Source: Alphaproteobacteria bacterium (GTDB taxonomy: Bacteria; Pseudomonadota; Alphaproteobacteria; UBA6615). From it: a stretch of DNA of 64,000 nucleotides. The stretch is taken from contig JAKUPN010000002.1 in NCBI GenBank assembly GCA_022449545.1, positions 59,255 through 123,254 on the forward strand, read 5' to 3'. The notes beneath the pieces are model-generated. The model was not told the DNA's origin. It did not search any database and saw nothing but the letters and a program-made list of their open reading frames with translations. Each line of letters begins with the position of its first letter. Position 1 is the stretch's first letter. Below are positions 16,967 through 25,966 of the stretch, piece after piece. The position numbers and the translations under genes were made by a program.

Positions 16967-18226
16967 ATGAATAACAGAACCAAGATTGATAAATTGGTCG
17001 AGCTTCAATATGAAAGCTACCCTTATCCTGAAAGAGACCCGCTAGACGAAAAAAGACGTTTGGTTACGGGATCGCCCAGTAATTTAGCAGAGGTTAACCA
17101 TTATATATTTGGTGGCAAAATGGACCTGTCTAAACCATTATCTGTTCTAGTCGCAGGTGGTGGCACAGGGGATGGGGCAATCCAAATGGCCCAGCAAATG
17201 ACAGATTTATCAGTTCCTGGTCAGGTTATGCATTTGGATTTAAGTGAGAGTAGTCAAAAAATTGCGCGTAAACGAGCAAGCGTTAGGGGTTTAAAAAACA
17301 TTTACTTTGAGAGGGGATCGATTCTTGATGTTAAAAAAATATTACCGGGTCCATGGGACTATATAGACTGCTGTGGTGTTTTACACCATTTAGATGATCC
17401 GCAACTTGGGCTTAATACATTGGTAGAGGTTCTCGCTCCAAATGGAGGTATAGGTGCAATGGTTTACGGGGAATTAGGCCGTTTTGGAGTTTATCATATT
17501 CAAGAAATGATGAGGGTCATAGCACCTTTTGGAGAAGAAGAAGCATTACGTGTGTTGCTTACAAAAAAGCTAATTAAAAATTTACCAGAAACCTCGTGGC
17601 TAAACCGTAATGGTCAGATCCAAGATCATCTTGAGGGAGGCGATCCTGGCATATATGATTTATTTCTTCACGCACGTGATAGAGCCTATACGGTTAAACA
17701 AATCGAAAGCTTAATACTAGAAGCTAAATTAAGGTTAGTCACTTTCATAGAACCATATAGATATGATCCTTTAATTTTAATAAAAGAACCTCAGCTTAAG
17801 AAAATAATAAATAAACTTGATTATATGGAACGTGCTTCTTTTGCAGAACAACTACTTGGAAACTTCAAAAAACACATTTTTTATTTGGTGAAGAAAACTA
17901 ATCAAGTGGGTAAGCCGACGCTTGATGATGCTAGCACAATTCCTGTGCTTGTTGGCGTCGACACTTTAGAGGCAGCAAAACAGACTCCCGGAGGGGGCGT
18001 CATCAGTGTTATTAATGAGGGTCATAAAATAGATATGTCTGTTCCCCCATTGGCAAAGGCTATTATTGAACTCTGCGATGGTAATAGGGATTTAGATGAG
18101 ATTTATTCAGTTATTTGTAAAAGAAGATCAGATCTTCAGTGGCGTGATTTCAAAAACCAGTTTGATCGTCTTTTTCGTGTGATGAACAGCATAAACCGAA
18201 TGGTATTGAGAAATATTAAAGCTTGA
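16967..18226 (+). CDS. Class I SAM-dependent methyltransferase with C-terminal extra domain
   Basis: A 419-residue protein. The N-terminus reads LVELQYESYPYPERDP, then the SAM motif VLVAGGGTGDGAIQMA at about 61-76, an acidic motif II in VMHLDLSE, and DYIDCCGVLHHLDDP as motif IV. After about 290 the sequence leaves the methyltransferase fold. The C-terminal 100 residues include a helical segment AIIELCDGNRDLDEIYSVI that resembles a small winged-helix or PqqD-like domain. Substrate unknown. It is coupled to the quinone oxidoreductase gene upstream, so a quinone-like or small organic substrate is conceivable, but this is guesswork. Confidence 0.82.
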   Translation: MNNRTKIDKLVELQYESYPYPERDPLDEKRRLVTGSPSNLAEVNHYIFGGKMDLSKPLSVLVAGGGTGDGAIQMAQQMTDLSVPGQVMHLDLSESSQKIARKRASVRGLKNIYFERGSILDVKKILPGPWDYIDCCGVLHHLDDPQLGLNTLVEVLAPNGGIGAMVYGELGRFGVYHIQEMMRVIAPFGEEEALRVLLTKKLIKNLPETSWLNRNGQIQDHLEGGDPGIYDLFLHARDRAYTVKQIESLILEAKLRLVTFIEPYRYDPLILIKEPQLKKIINKLDYMERASFAEQLLGNFKKHIFYLVKKTNQVGKPTLDDASTIPVLVGVDTLEAAKQTPGGGVISVINEGHKIDMSVPPLAKAIIELCDGNRDLDEIYSVICKRRSDLQWRDFKNQFDRLFRVMNSINRMVLRNIKA

Positions 18227-18231
18227 TTTCC

Positions 18232-19137
18232 CTATAATGTTTTTTGGGGTTCTTTCTTTACTGCTAATATCATACCTATAGTGGCAATTGACACACCTGC
18301 CCAGGAAAGTATTGAAGGGTTTTCATTAAGTATAAAGACGCCCAGCACAACAGCTATTGCTGGACCGCCTGCTAGCAAGGTTGCCACGGTTGTCGCTCCA
18401 ATAGATCGCGTAGCTCGAGTTAGAAGCATTATAACAATAAAACTAGAGATAACTCCTTGAAACCCACCTTGTAAAGCAATGTCAGACCAGGGGGGAAAAT
18501 TATTAAAATCCATAATTTTTGAGGGTAGAAATAGTAACCAGATTGGTAAATAAATAACACCGCTAATCACAGGAACCGCGACTATAGTTTGAATAACCTC
18601 TGGCTTCCATTTATCTAATGCCGTCAAATAAAGTGAAAATAGTGCCCCAGCGGCAATTAGTAAAAGATCGCCTAAAAATAGAGAGTATGAGGCGCTAGAT
18701 AGAATACTATCACCACCAATACACAAGCCCCCAAAAATGATTATAAACATTGCAAGAAAACGTTTTTTACTAAGTCTCTCGCTCAAAAAAAGAAGTGCAA
18801 ATATAGCTGTAAATATTGGAATACTGCCGTTAGTTAATACTCCAGCATGTGCAATAGGGGCTAAACTCATTCCTAAAAATGATGTAAGGGCAAAAGGTGC
18901 TCCAACTCCTATCGAAAAAATTGTAGCACGTTTTAAACTTAATCCACTTAATCCACGAGTTAGTATAATAGGAAGTACTATTAAACTAGCAACACCCAAT
19001 CTTAGTGCTGTTATATCATAAGCGTTAAGAGAAGTGATAACACCAAAACGAGAAATTACTATCCATGCGCCCCATATGAATGGAACGGATAAACCGAAGA
19101 TTAATCCAACTAAATATTCTGATTTAATATTATTCAC
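18232..19137 (-). CDS. DMT superfamily (EamA) transporter
   Basis: Inner-membrane protein of 301 residues with ten predicted helices in two EamA repeats; each repeat ends in the GG/GxxF type packing motif (IIIFGGLCIGG and VSIATIGMILAV). The mid-repeat motif VLTNGSIPIFTAIFALLFLSERLS is the usual EamA signature. It is the second gene of a minus-strand pair with the related transporter starting at 20076, 12 nt apart. It probably exports amino acids, metabolites or drugs; the substrate is unpredictable. It converges with the methyltransferase, 5 nt apart. Confidence 0.88.
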   Translation of the reverse strand: MNNIKSEYLVGLIFGLSVPFIWGAWIVISRFGVITSLNAYDITALRLGVASLIVLPIILTRGLSGLSLKRATIFSIGVGAPFALTSFLGMSLAPIAHAGVLTNGSIPIFTAIFALLFLSERLSKKRFLAMFIIIFGGLCIGGDSILSSASYSLFLGDLLLIAAGALFSLYLTALDKWKPEVIQTIVAVPVISGVIYLPIWLLFLPSKIMDFNNFPPWSDIALQGGFQGVISSFIVIMLLTRATRSIGATTVATLLAGGPAIAVVLGVFILNENPSILSWAGVSIATIGMILAVKKEPQKTL

Positions 19138-19149
19138 TGCTATTCTGAT

Positions 19150-20076
19150 CTAATATTTTTTATTAGATTTTGAAACATCCGAAATAGAATTTTTTAACAG
19201 ATTAGGCCCTAAAGTTACCAAAATACCAAGAGTTACAATTACAACTCCTAATATGCTGAGCAAACTAGGTATTTCGCCTAGCAAGGGAATTGCTAAAAGA
19301 AGCGCTAAGGAAGGAGCTCCAGACATAATTGCTGCTTGGCGCGTCGATCCGATTGTTCGGGCGGCGTAGGCTATCATAAAACCCGCCACGAAGGCGGCCA
19401 CTATTCCCTGATAAATTCCTTGTAATAAGATTTCTTCAAGCGGAGCCCCTGTTATATTTGAAGGCAAGAAAAGCCACCAGATGGGTAAGTAAATTAACGA
19501 GTTTAGACCCATTACAGCAACAAGAGACTGAAGTGCACCGATTTTCCAGCCTCTGACTGCAGTTAGAAACGCAGAGTTAAAGGCAGCAGCTCCGAGAAAT
19601 AATAGATGTCCTTTCCATTGACCTGGAGCACCAAATTCTAATGCATCCCAACCAGTTGCCGCGACACCTACAACAATTAAAGATATGCCTGCAATACGCC
19701 AGTGCCCAATGCCCTCTCCAAAAATAAACCAAGTGAAAATTGCAGCAAAAATTGGCATGGTACCATTCACAATTATTCCACCATCAGCAACTGGTGCGAA
19801 AATGAATCCACCCAATAGAAACAGAGCGAAAATCGCCCCACCAATAATTGCCAAAACAAATGCGCGATACCAGGTAAGGTTTATCCAAGAAACCTTATAT
19901 ATGAAAGGAAGAACACATAAGGCGGCTACCCCAAACCTTAAAGCAGCCACGTCATATATCGTTAGTGAACTAATTGCCCCAATTCGAGATACGACTAAAG
20001 TACCAGAAAATATGAAGAGGACTAATAATCCAGCTACTAGTCCCAAAAACGATTCATTACGAATTGAGGCAGTCAT
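19150..20076 (-). CDS. DMT superfamily (EamA) transporter
   Basis: Ten-helix EamA protein of 308 residues, first of a minus-strand pair. GGIIVNGTMPIFAAIFTWFIFGE is the first repeat signature, and RTIGSTRQAAIMSGAPSLALL belongs to the second. The pair and the gene at 45069 share features such as the start of repeat 1 (LTIYDVAALRFG compared with LTIWDLAGIRHG) and the ARTIG segment, so they are one paralogous set. Function unknown beyond membrane transport. Confidence 0.88.
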   Translation of the reverse strand: MTASIRNESFLGLVAGLLVLFIFSGTLVVSRIGAISSLTIYDVAALRFGVAALCVLPFIYKVSWINLTWYRAFVLAIIGGAIFALFLLGGFIFAPVADGGIIVNGTMPIFAAIFTWFIFGEGIGHWRIAGISLIVVGVAATGWDALEFGAPGQWKGHLLFLGAAAFNSAFLTAVRGWKIGALQSLVAVMGLNSLIYLPIWWLFLPSNITGAPLEEILLQGIYQGIVAAFVAGFMIAYAARTIGSTRQAAIMSGAPSLALLLAIPLLGEIPSLLSILGVVIVTLGILVTLGPNLLKNSISDVSKSNKKY

Positions 20077-20144
20077 TTTTTAATACCGCACGGTCGTCAT
20101 CTTTATAAAGACCGTTTGCTTAGACAATATCGACTAAATGAGAG

Positions 20145-20774
20145 TCATTGAACGAATTCTGCCTCAGTACGATCACGAATTTCATCAAGTGAAGTATTTG
20201 GAGCCAATTCTGAAAGATATAGTTGCCCGCCTTTAATTTCGAACAGTCCTAGATCTGTTATTACTGTATCAACAACACCGGCTCCTGTTAGAGGTAAATC
20301 GCATTCTTTTAGAAGCTTTGGCGAACCATCTTTGGCATTATGATCCATTAAAACTATCACTCGTCGAACGCCTGCAACTAAATCCATAGCTCCGCCCATA
20401 CCTTTAACCATTTTCCCGGGTATCATCCAGTTAGCTAAATCGCCATTCTGTGCCACCTGAAGCGCTCCGAGTATAGATAGGTCAATATGTCCTCCGCGTA
20501 TCATAGCAAATGAGGTGGCACTATCGAAATAAACTGACTCTGGTAGTTCAGTGATGGTTTGTTTTCCCGCGTTTATTAGGTCAGCGTCAACTTCATTGTC
20601 TAAGGGAAAGGGACCCATACCAAGCATTCCATTTTCCGATTGAAAAGTTACGGTCATACTTTCGGGGATGTAGTTAGCGACAAGGGTTGGCATACCTATC
20701 CCTAAATTAACGTAAAACCCATCTTCAAGTTCTAGTGCTGCTCTTTCGCACATTTGATCCCTAGTCCATGCCAT
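20145..20774 (-). CDS. scoB: 3-oxoacid (succinyl-CoA:acetoacetate) CoA-transferase subunit B
   Basis: Beta subunit of the two-subunit CoA transferase that moves CoA from succinyl-CoA to a 3-oxoacid. The catalytic Glu is E47 in FQSENGMLGMG, forming the glutamyl-CoA intermediate. NLGIGMPTLVANYIP and GGAMDLVAGVRRVIVLMDH are further family blocks. Start: AAGGAG at 20782-20787 is 7 nt before the ATG at 20774, and MAWTRDQMCERAALEL is the family N-terminus. The frame extends nine residues further but without support. It lies 33 nt after scoA. Confidence 0.95.
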   Translation of the reverse strand: MAWTRDQMCERAALELEDGFYVNLGIGMPTLVANYIPESMTVTFQSENGMLGMGPFPLDNEVDADLINAGKQTITELPESVYFDSATSFAMIRGGHIDLSILGALQVAQNGDLANWMIPGKMVKGMGGAMDLVAGVRRVIVLMDHNAKDGSPKLLKECDLPLTGAGVVDTVITDLGLFEIKGGQLYLSELAPNTSLDEIRDRTEAEFVQ

Positions 20775-20807
20775 TAAATGTCTCCTTAATTTGCGCCTCA
20801 ATCTTAA

Positions 20808-21515
20808 TTAAGTTTCTCTAATTGTACGTCGTTCTATTCTTTTTTCAAAATTTTGACCCTCGAAAATCCGATCAACGTAAATTCCTGGTAAGTGTATTTG
20901 ATCGGGCTCTATTTCTCCTACTTCCATTAATTGTTCGACTTCCACGATACAGACTTTACCAGCGGTTGCCATAGGAGCATTAAAGTTACGAGCCGTTTTT
21001 CTAAAAACCAGATTTCCTGCTTTATCTCCCTTCCAGGCAGTTACTATCGCTAAATCTCCAGTCAAGGCGCGTTCCATTAGATAAATTTCTCCATCAAAGT
21101 CTCTGGTTTCTTTCCCATCAGCGATTACTGTGCCCACACCTGTCTTGGTATAGAATGCAGGAATGCCTGCACCTCCTGCCCTGCACCTCTCGGCTAAGGT
21201 ACCTTGTGGGTTAAACTCCAATTCTAAATCTCCGTTTAGAAATTGTTCTTCAAAAAGCTTATTTTCCCCAACATAGGATGAAATCATTTTTTTTATTTGT
21301 TTGGTTTGTAGCAATAGCCCTAGACCAAAATCGTCTATACCACAGTTATTGGATGCGACTGTGAGGTTTTGAACACCTGATTCTCTTATGGCAACTATCA
21401 TGTGTTCGGGGATTCCGCATAAACCGAAGCCTCCTGCAAGAATAGTCATTCCATCAGACAGCAGTCCATCTAATGCTGATTTGGCGTCTGAAAAAACTTT
21501 TTTAGATTCACTCAT
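20808..21515 (-). CDS. scoA: 3-oxoacid CoA-transferase subunit A
   Basis: Alpha subunit, 235 residues. ILAGGFGLCGIPEHMI is the glycine-rich CoA-binding start, followed by LTVASNNCGIDDFGLGLLL, SSYVGENKLFEEQFL and RCRAGGAGIPAFYTKTGVGT, all typical of the SCOT/AtoD family. It forms an operon with scoB and would let the cell use acetoacetate or a related 3-oxoacid. The 237 nt before it, divergent from a DMT transporter, contain no promoter I can call with confidence. Confidence 0.95.
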   Translation of the reverse strand: MSESKKVFSDAKSALDGLLSDGMTILAGGFGLCGIPEHMIVAIRESGVQNLTVASNNCGIDDFGLGLLLQTKQIKKMISSYVGENKLFEEQFLNGDLELEFNPQGTLAERCRAGGAGIPAFYTKTGVGTVIADGKETRDFDGEIYLMERALTGDLAIVTAWKGDKAGNLVFRKTARNFNAPMATAGKVCIVEVEQLMEVGEIEPDQIHLPGIYVDRIFEGQNFEKRIERRTIRET

Positions 21516-21752
21516 ATTATTACCCCGGCAAAACTTTCTTGGGTCTTTAAAATTATGCTATTTTGACTGAGCCAAGAATATTGATCTGATAAACACCTTG
21601 CAAGTCTCTATGTCAACTTATTGAGTAAAGTATGAGAATCTATTTCTTTAGTTGGCGCAAATAAATCTTGTTATAAGCAGTGTCCACTTTATCTATAAGC
21701 TAAGGTATGGCAGGCATGTTCTAAACGTCTACAATCTTTAATATTATTATTC

Positions 21753-22649
21753 ATGAAATTATACCTTTCCAGTCACCAATTAAAACTTCCAAACTCATTG
21801 CGTGGTGCAAGCTATATGGTGCTTTCTGCTTGTTTTTTTGCCATAACTGCTGGCCTTATTCGATTTGCTACTAGTGAAGTCCATCCTTTTGAAGCAGCAT
21901 TTTTAAGATCCTTTAGTGGTTTTTTATTTATGTTGCCATTGGTCATAGGAACTGGATTGGGAAGTTTTCAAATTAAGCGGCCTAAACTCCACATACTTCG
22001 AGGAATAATATCTGGGTTTGGAACGCTTTTATGGTCTAGTGCGCTGGCCCTCTTGCCGGTAGGAGAAGCAGTTGCTCTAAATTTTACAGCTCCATTATTT
22101 GCCACCATGATGGCTCCATTTATTTTACATGAAGTTGTTCGTGCCCGTCGTTGGTTGGCATGTGGATTAGGTTTTTTGGGGGTAATAATAATGTTACGAC
22201 CTGGATTGGAGGTAGTGTCATTGGGTGCTTTACTATCAATAGGCAGCGCGGGGGCTATAGCCTGTAATATGATTATCATAAGAATAATTTCACAACATGA
22301 CAATGCTCGTATAGTAGTCCTAACATTCACTTTTTTTACTTCTTTAGTTAGTTTTGTTCCTGCAGTTTTTGTCTGGCAAACTCCTTCATGGACTATTCTG
22401 GGGGCTCTAGTATTATGTGGTCTTCTGGCTACCCTTGCTCACTTATTGCTTACACGTGCAATGGCTATAGCTGAAATGTCAGCTATAGCCCCTCTTGATT
22501 TTGTAAGATTGTTATTCGCGGCGGGGATTGGTTTTATTTGGTTTTCTGAAGTACCTGACTTCTGGTCCGCTATAGGAGCAATAGTTATAGCTGGCTCAGC
22601 TGTTTATATAGCTCGTCATGAAGCAAAAGCGGAGAGTGTAAAAAAATAA
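21753..22649 (+). CDS. DMT superfamily (EamA) transporter
   Basis: Ten-helix EamA protein of 298 residues, first of a plus-strand pair. First repeat: PVGEAVALNFTAPLFATMMAP followed by GFLGVIIMLRPG. Second repeat: AEMSAIAPLDFVRLLFAAGIGFIWFSEVPD. The AxALNFTAPLF and PLDFxRL motifs place it in the RhtA/YdcZ-like drug/metabolite branch, distinct from the minus-strand pair at 18-20 kb. A strong inverted repeat lies inside the gene near its 3' end. The next transporter gene starts 10 nt downstream. Confidence 0.88.
   Translation: MKLYLSSHQLKLPNSLRGASYMVLSACFFAITAGLIRFATSEVHPFEAAFLRSFSGFLFMLPLVIGTGLGSFQIKRPKLHILRGIISGFGTLLWSSALALLPVGEAVALNFTAPLFATMMAPFILHEVVRARRWLACGLGFLGVIIMLRPGLEVVSLGALLSIGSAGAIACNMIIIRIISQHDNARIVVLTFTFFTSLVSFVPAVFVWQTPSWTILGALVLCGLLATLAHLLLTRAMAIAEMSAIAPLDFVRLLFAAGIGFIWFSEVPDFWSAIGAIVIAGSAVYIARHEAKAESVKK
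22463..22490. repeat. Perfect 12-bp inverted repeat inside a transporter gene
   Basis: GGCTATAGCTGA (22463-22474), loop AATG, TCAGCTATAGCC (22479-22490): every base pairs. It encodes part of the conserved peptide AMAIAEMSAIAP, so protein constraint and internal Ala repetition may explain it. There is no T-run behind it, so it is not a standard terminator. Confidence 0.6.
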
Positions 22650-22659
22650 TGAGCAAGAC

Positions 22660-23541
22660 GTGATAAAAAATAAAAACGCTTCTAATGATCTAAATCGTGC
22701 AATTTGGGCGGCGTCATATATGGTCTGTGGAGCGGCATCTTTGGCCTTTAACCATAGTCTTGTGCGGACAGTTGCACAGGAATTACATCCTCTCGAAATA
22801 TCCGCTCTCAGGTTTCTCTGGGCTCTACCACTAATGTTACCATTTATAGTTTCAGGACGCGGCTCCGCTCTTCGTACCAAACGACATGGCCTACATTTTG
22901 TTACTGCTCTTCTAACAGTCATTATGACAGTATTTTTCTTTATTGCCCTGTCTAATATGCCTATGGCGGAAGCCACTGCGCTTAATTTTACCGCGCCTTT
23001 ATTTACTACTATAATCGCGGCATTTTTTCTTAAGGAAAAGGTTAAACTTGCTCGTTGGATGGCGACAGCTATAGGGTTTATAGGTGTTTTAGTTATTTTG
23101 CGTCCGGGATTTTTAGACATTAACTTAGTAAGTATTTTCCCCATTATGGGGGCATTTTTGTTAGCTTTCTGGTTCATTTGTGTCAAGAGTCTTAGCTCAA
23201 CTGAAACAACAACAACAATTACAATTTATCAAACAATGTGGGCTGCCTTAGTTCTTACTATAGTCGCTATTCCTTTATGGACGGTACCTAGTTGGGGTAT
23301 TCTCATCTATTCTGCCGCAATGGGTTGCTTAGGAACTATGGGTATTGTCTTTACTAGTAAAGCGTTCGCTCTAGCTGAAGCTTCACTTGTTGCACCTTTA
23401 GATTATTTGAGGCTGCCTTTTATAGCGCTAATCGCTTTTTTAACCTTCGGGGAAATACCTGATGGTATTTCCATTATTGGTGCTTTAATAATAACTATGA
23501 GTGCAATTTACATTGTACGAAAGGCAGCCATAGAAGACTAA
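22660..23541 (+). CDS. DMT superfamily (EamA) transporter
   Basis: Ten-helix EamA protein of 293 residues, second of the plus-strand pair and clearly paralogous to the first. It shares MAEATALNFTAPLFTTIIA, GFIGVLVILRPGF and AEASLVAPLDYLRLPFIALIAF. The start is GTG at 22660; the ATG at 22649 runs into a stop after four codons, and the next in-frame ATG would remove the first helix. Two tandem copies may form a heterodimer, as known for some small DMT families, though ten-helix members usually act alone. Confidence 0.87.
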   Translation: MIKNKNASNDLNRAIWAASYMVCGAASLAFNHSLVRTVAQELHPLEISALRFLWALPLMLPFIVSGRGSALRTKRHGLHFVTALLTVIMTVFFFIALSNMPMAEATALNFTAPLFTTIIAAFFLKEKVKLARWMATAIGFIGVLVILRPGFLDINLVSIFPIMGAFLLAFWFICVKSLSSTETTTTITIYQTMWAALVLTIVAIPLWTVPSWGILIYSAAMGCLGTMGIVFTSKAFALAEASLVAPLDYLRLPFIALIAFLTFGEIPDGISIIGALIITMSAIYIVRKAAIED

Positions 23542-23628
23542 TTTGAAAATAGTCTGGTGAACCCTGTATGTTAATTTTGGCAGAAACTTGTCGGTTAGAG
23601 GTTAATAAATTCTTTTGGGAGGGACTAG

Positions 23629-24714
23629 ATGGACTTTGGTATTTTTAATCTAATGAACAGAAGGGATCGTTCTCAGACGGTTGCATCATTGATCTCTAAC
23701 ACAGTTGAACAAGTTCAAGCAGCCGAAACAGCGGGTTTTAATATTGCTTGGTTTACTGAACACCACTTTTCAAATTATTCACTGCCGCCTTCTCCTTTAT
23801 TAATGATAGGCCATGTGGCTCCTCAGACACTACGGATTAAACTTGGTACTTCTGTCATATTACCTGCATTGTACCAGCCTCCCCGCCTTCTTGGTGAATT
23901 AGCTTTTGCGGATAACCTTTCCGAAGGTCGTCTCATTATTGGTCTCGGAAGTGGTTATCAAGCTCATGAGTTACTAAGATTTGGTACTAGTTTAGAGGAG
24001 TCTCGTGAAGCAACTGATGAGTGGGTAAAATTTATTAGTGAAGGACTTGGCCAAGAAAGTTTTGAATTCCACGGAAAATATTTAGATATGCCTAAAACCC
24101 CTTTCGCAGCTCCTCCAATACAAAAACCAAGACCTCCAATATGGATTGCCGGTAATAGTCAAAATTCACAGCTCCGTGCAGCACGCGGTACTTTTCCTAT
24201 ATTTGTTTCTGGCTTTGGTGAAAGCAATGAAACATTATTACGTATCCGAGAAGAGGCAGAAGAAACTTGGCTTAGTGAAGGGTTGAGGGCATCTGATATA
24301 GAGTTTTGTACTCTTCGTTATTGTATGGTTACTGATGATAAGAATGAAGCGAAAAGCTTTGCGGAAAACGCTCTGTACCAGATTAGGTTGTCTAGATATT
24401 TGCGCCGAGGACAGGAAGATATTCCAGATGCTTGGTTGCCGGAAGAACCATTCTCTGGTGAAATGACACCTGAAGAAATTATGTCCTGGAACCCGATCGG
24501 GGATCCTGCTGCCGTGGCAGAGTGTTTATCTGATGAGATAAAGAGAGTTGGCACGTGTCATATAGCTCTATATATGACAATGGGTAATACTGATCATGAG
24601 GTTGCTATGAAGTCAATTCGTAGATTTGGGGATGAAGTTATACCTCTTATTGAAAAAGAAGTTGGTCCGCTAGCTGGTGTTAATGTGTCCAAGCCCATGC
24701 GGGCAGCGGAGTAG
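23629..24714 (+). CDS. LLM class flavin-dependent oxidoreductase (luciferase-like)
   Basis: Bacterial-luciferase-type TIM barrel of 361 residues. MDFGIFNLMNRRD opens strand 1, WFTEHHFSNYSLPPSPLLM is the usual flavin/substrate loop, and LGTSVILPALYQPPRLLGE and GRLIIGLGSGYQAHE are standard blocks. A GGGAGG ribosome site precedes the ATG. The family includes alkanal, alkane, nitrilotriacetate and sulfonate monooxygenases; the substrate is not clear. The HSD10-like dehydrogenase follows at 74 nt in the same direction, so the pair may act in sequence on one compound. Confidence 0.9.
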   Translation: MDFGIFNLMNRRDRSQTVASLISNTVEQVQAAETAGFNIAWFTEHHFSNYSLPPSPLLMIGHVAPQTLRIKLGTSVILPALYQPPRLLGELAFADNLSEGRLIIGLGSGYQAHELLRFGTSLEESREATDEWVKFISEGLGQESFEFHGKYLDMPKTPFAAPPIQKPRPPIWIAGNSQNSQLRAARGTFPIFVSGFGESNETLLRIREEAEETWLSEGLRASDIEFCTLRYCMVTDDKNEAKSFAENALYQIRLSRYLRRGQEDIPDAWLPEEPFSGEMTPEEIMSWNPIGDPAAVAECLSDEIKRVGTCHIALYMTMGNTDHEVAMKSIRRFGDEVIPLIEKEVGPLAGVNVSKPMRAAE

Positions 24715-24788
24715 TTTTTATATTATTACTTATTCTTTAAGCCGTTATCGTAGAACGTATATTATAAATTGTACTTAGGGAGATTATT

Positions 24789-25550
24789 ATGAATGTGGAT
24801 GGTTTGGCTGCAGTCATTACTGGTGGGGGATCAGGCATAGGAGCCGAGTGTGCTAGGGTTCTTGCTAAAGAGGGAGCAAAAATAGCTGTCTTGGATTTGA
24901 ATCTTGAAGGAGCCAAGAATGTCGCGGCAGAGTGTGGGGGTGTAGCTGTTGAGTGTGATGTTACCAGTTCAGAGAGTGCAGTTAGGGCAGTTGGTAAAGC
25001 TAAAGAGGCTAATGGTATAGCACAATTGCTGATTAATTGTGCCGGCATTGCCACACCAGGGAGAATAGTTAACCGAAATGGGCCGTTACCGCTGGAAGAT
25101 TATGAGGCTGTTATTAAAGTAAATTTAATAGGTACCTTTAATATGATTAGATTAATCGCTGCAGACATGCAGTATGCTGATCCTATGGAAGACAATGAAC
25201 GTGGTTTAATAATTAATACAGCATCAGTGGCGGCTTACGAAGGCCAAATTGGACAAGCAGCTTATTCATCATCCAAGGGAGGAATAGTTGCACTCAATAT
25301 TGTAGCAGCAAGGGAGCTTGCACGCAGTGGAATCCGTGTAAATACAATTTCACCAGGACTAATTGATACTCCGATGATGGCTGGTTTACCACCGGAAGCT
25401 TATGAGAGCCTTTCCAAACAACCGGAGTTTCCTAAGCGGCTTGGAACCCCCAAGGACTATGCGAAGTTAGTATTGCATTTGTGTGAAAATGTTTTGATTA
25501 ACGGTGAAGTAATTCGCTTAGACGGTGCTCTCAGGATGGCGGCCCGATAG
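24789..25550 (+). CDS. 3-hydroxyacyl-CoA dehydrogenase type 2-like SDR (HSD10-like)
   Basis: Classical SDR of 253 residues: TGGGSGIG cofactor motif at 11-18, NCAGIA, the catalytic Ser in NTASVAAYEGQIGQAAY and YSSSK. The C-terminal block FPKRLGTPKDYAKLVLHLCE and NGEVIRLDGALRM is characteristic of the HSD17B10 group, which oxidises short branched 3-hydroxyacyl-CoAs with NAD. AGGGAG lies before the ATG. It follows a luciferase-like monooxygenase gene. Confidence 0.9.
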   Translation: MNVDGLAAVITGGGSGIGAECARVLAKEGAKIAVLDLNLEGAKNVAAECGGVAVECDVTSSESAVRAVGKAKEANGIAQLLINCAGIATPGRIVNRNGPLPLEDYEAVIKVNLIGTFNMIRLIAADMQYADPMEDNERGLIINTASVAAYEGQIGQAAYSSSKGGIVALNIVAARELARSGIRVNTISPGLIDTPMMAGLPPEAYESLSKQPEFPKRLGTPKDYAKLVLHLCENVLINGEVIRLDGALRMAAR

Positions 25551-25619
25551 TAAAAGGATGAGATATTAAAATAATCTAGTTGGCAACGAGATGTTTACCT
25601 GCATGGGTTTAGTCTCTGT

Positions 25620-25907
25620 TTAGGCTAAATCGTCCATAAATTCTGCAAGGTCTATATCTAGAACTGTTAGACCATTCGCATCATGAGTTGAGAGCGTTAC
25701 TGAGACTCTGTTCCATACGTTGAACCACTCTGGATGATGATTGATCTGTTCGGCTTTCAGTGCTACTCGACTCATAAAACCAAAAGCCTCATTAAAGTCT
25801 CCAAAAGTAAAAGTTTTGAAAATAGCTTCTCTATCATTGACTTTGGTCCAACCATTCAATTTTTTTAAAGCGTTAGATTGTTCCTCATTGCTTAACTTAT
25901 CTATCAT
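25620..25907 (-). CDS. phhB: 4a-hydroxytetrahydrobiopterin dehydratase
   Basis: Pterin-4a-carbinolamine dehydratase of 95 residues. The active-site block AEQINHHPEWFNVWNRV carries the two catalytic His residues, and VTLSTHDANGLTVLDIDLA the third. The enzyme recycles the pterin after aromatic amino-acid hydroxylation, but no phenylalanine hydroxylase gene lies in the window. It is also found in genomes without one, where it may serve molybdopterin chemistry. It stands alone between the HSD10-like gene and the ccm operon, on the ccm strand. Confidence 0.93.
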   Translation of the reverse strand: MIDKLSNEEQSNALKKLNGWTKVNDREAIFKTFTFGDFNEAFGFMSRVALKAEQINHHPEWFNVWNRVSVTLSTHDANGLTVLDIDLAEFMDDLA

Positions 25908-25966
25908 TTTTTCCTACATTTTGTTAATTAGGCGTATTCTAATCGGATTAGGATAAGCCATATTAT

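Noticed and set aside
19685..20083. 132-residue plus-strand frame inside a DMT transporter
   Set aside because: Antisense shadow, no ribosome site or family motif.
21563..21592. TTGACT box as promoter between scoA and the DMT transporter
   Set aside because: No acceptable -10 box at 16-18 nt spacing on that strand.
22596..23186. 196-residue minus-strand frame antisense to two transporters
   Set aside because: Lies wholly opposite conserved EamA coding sequence and its composition is that of a reversed hydrophobic gene.
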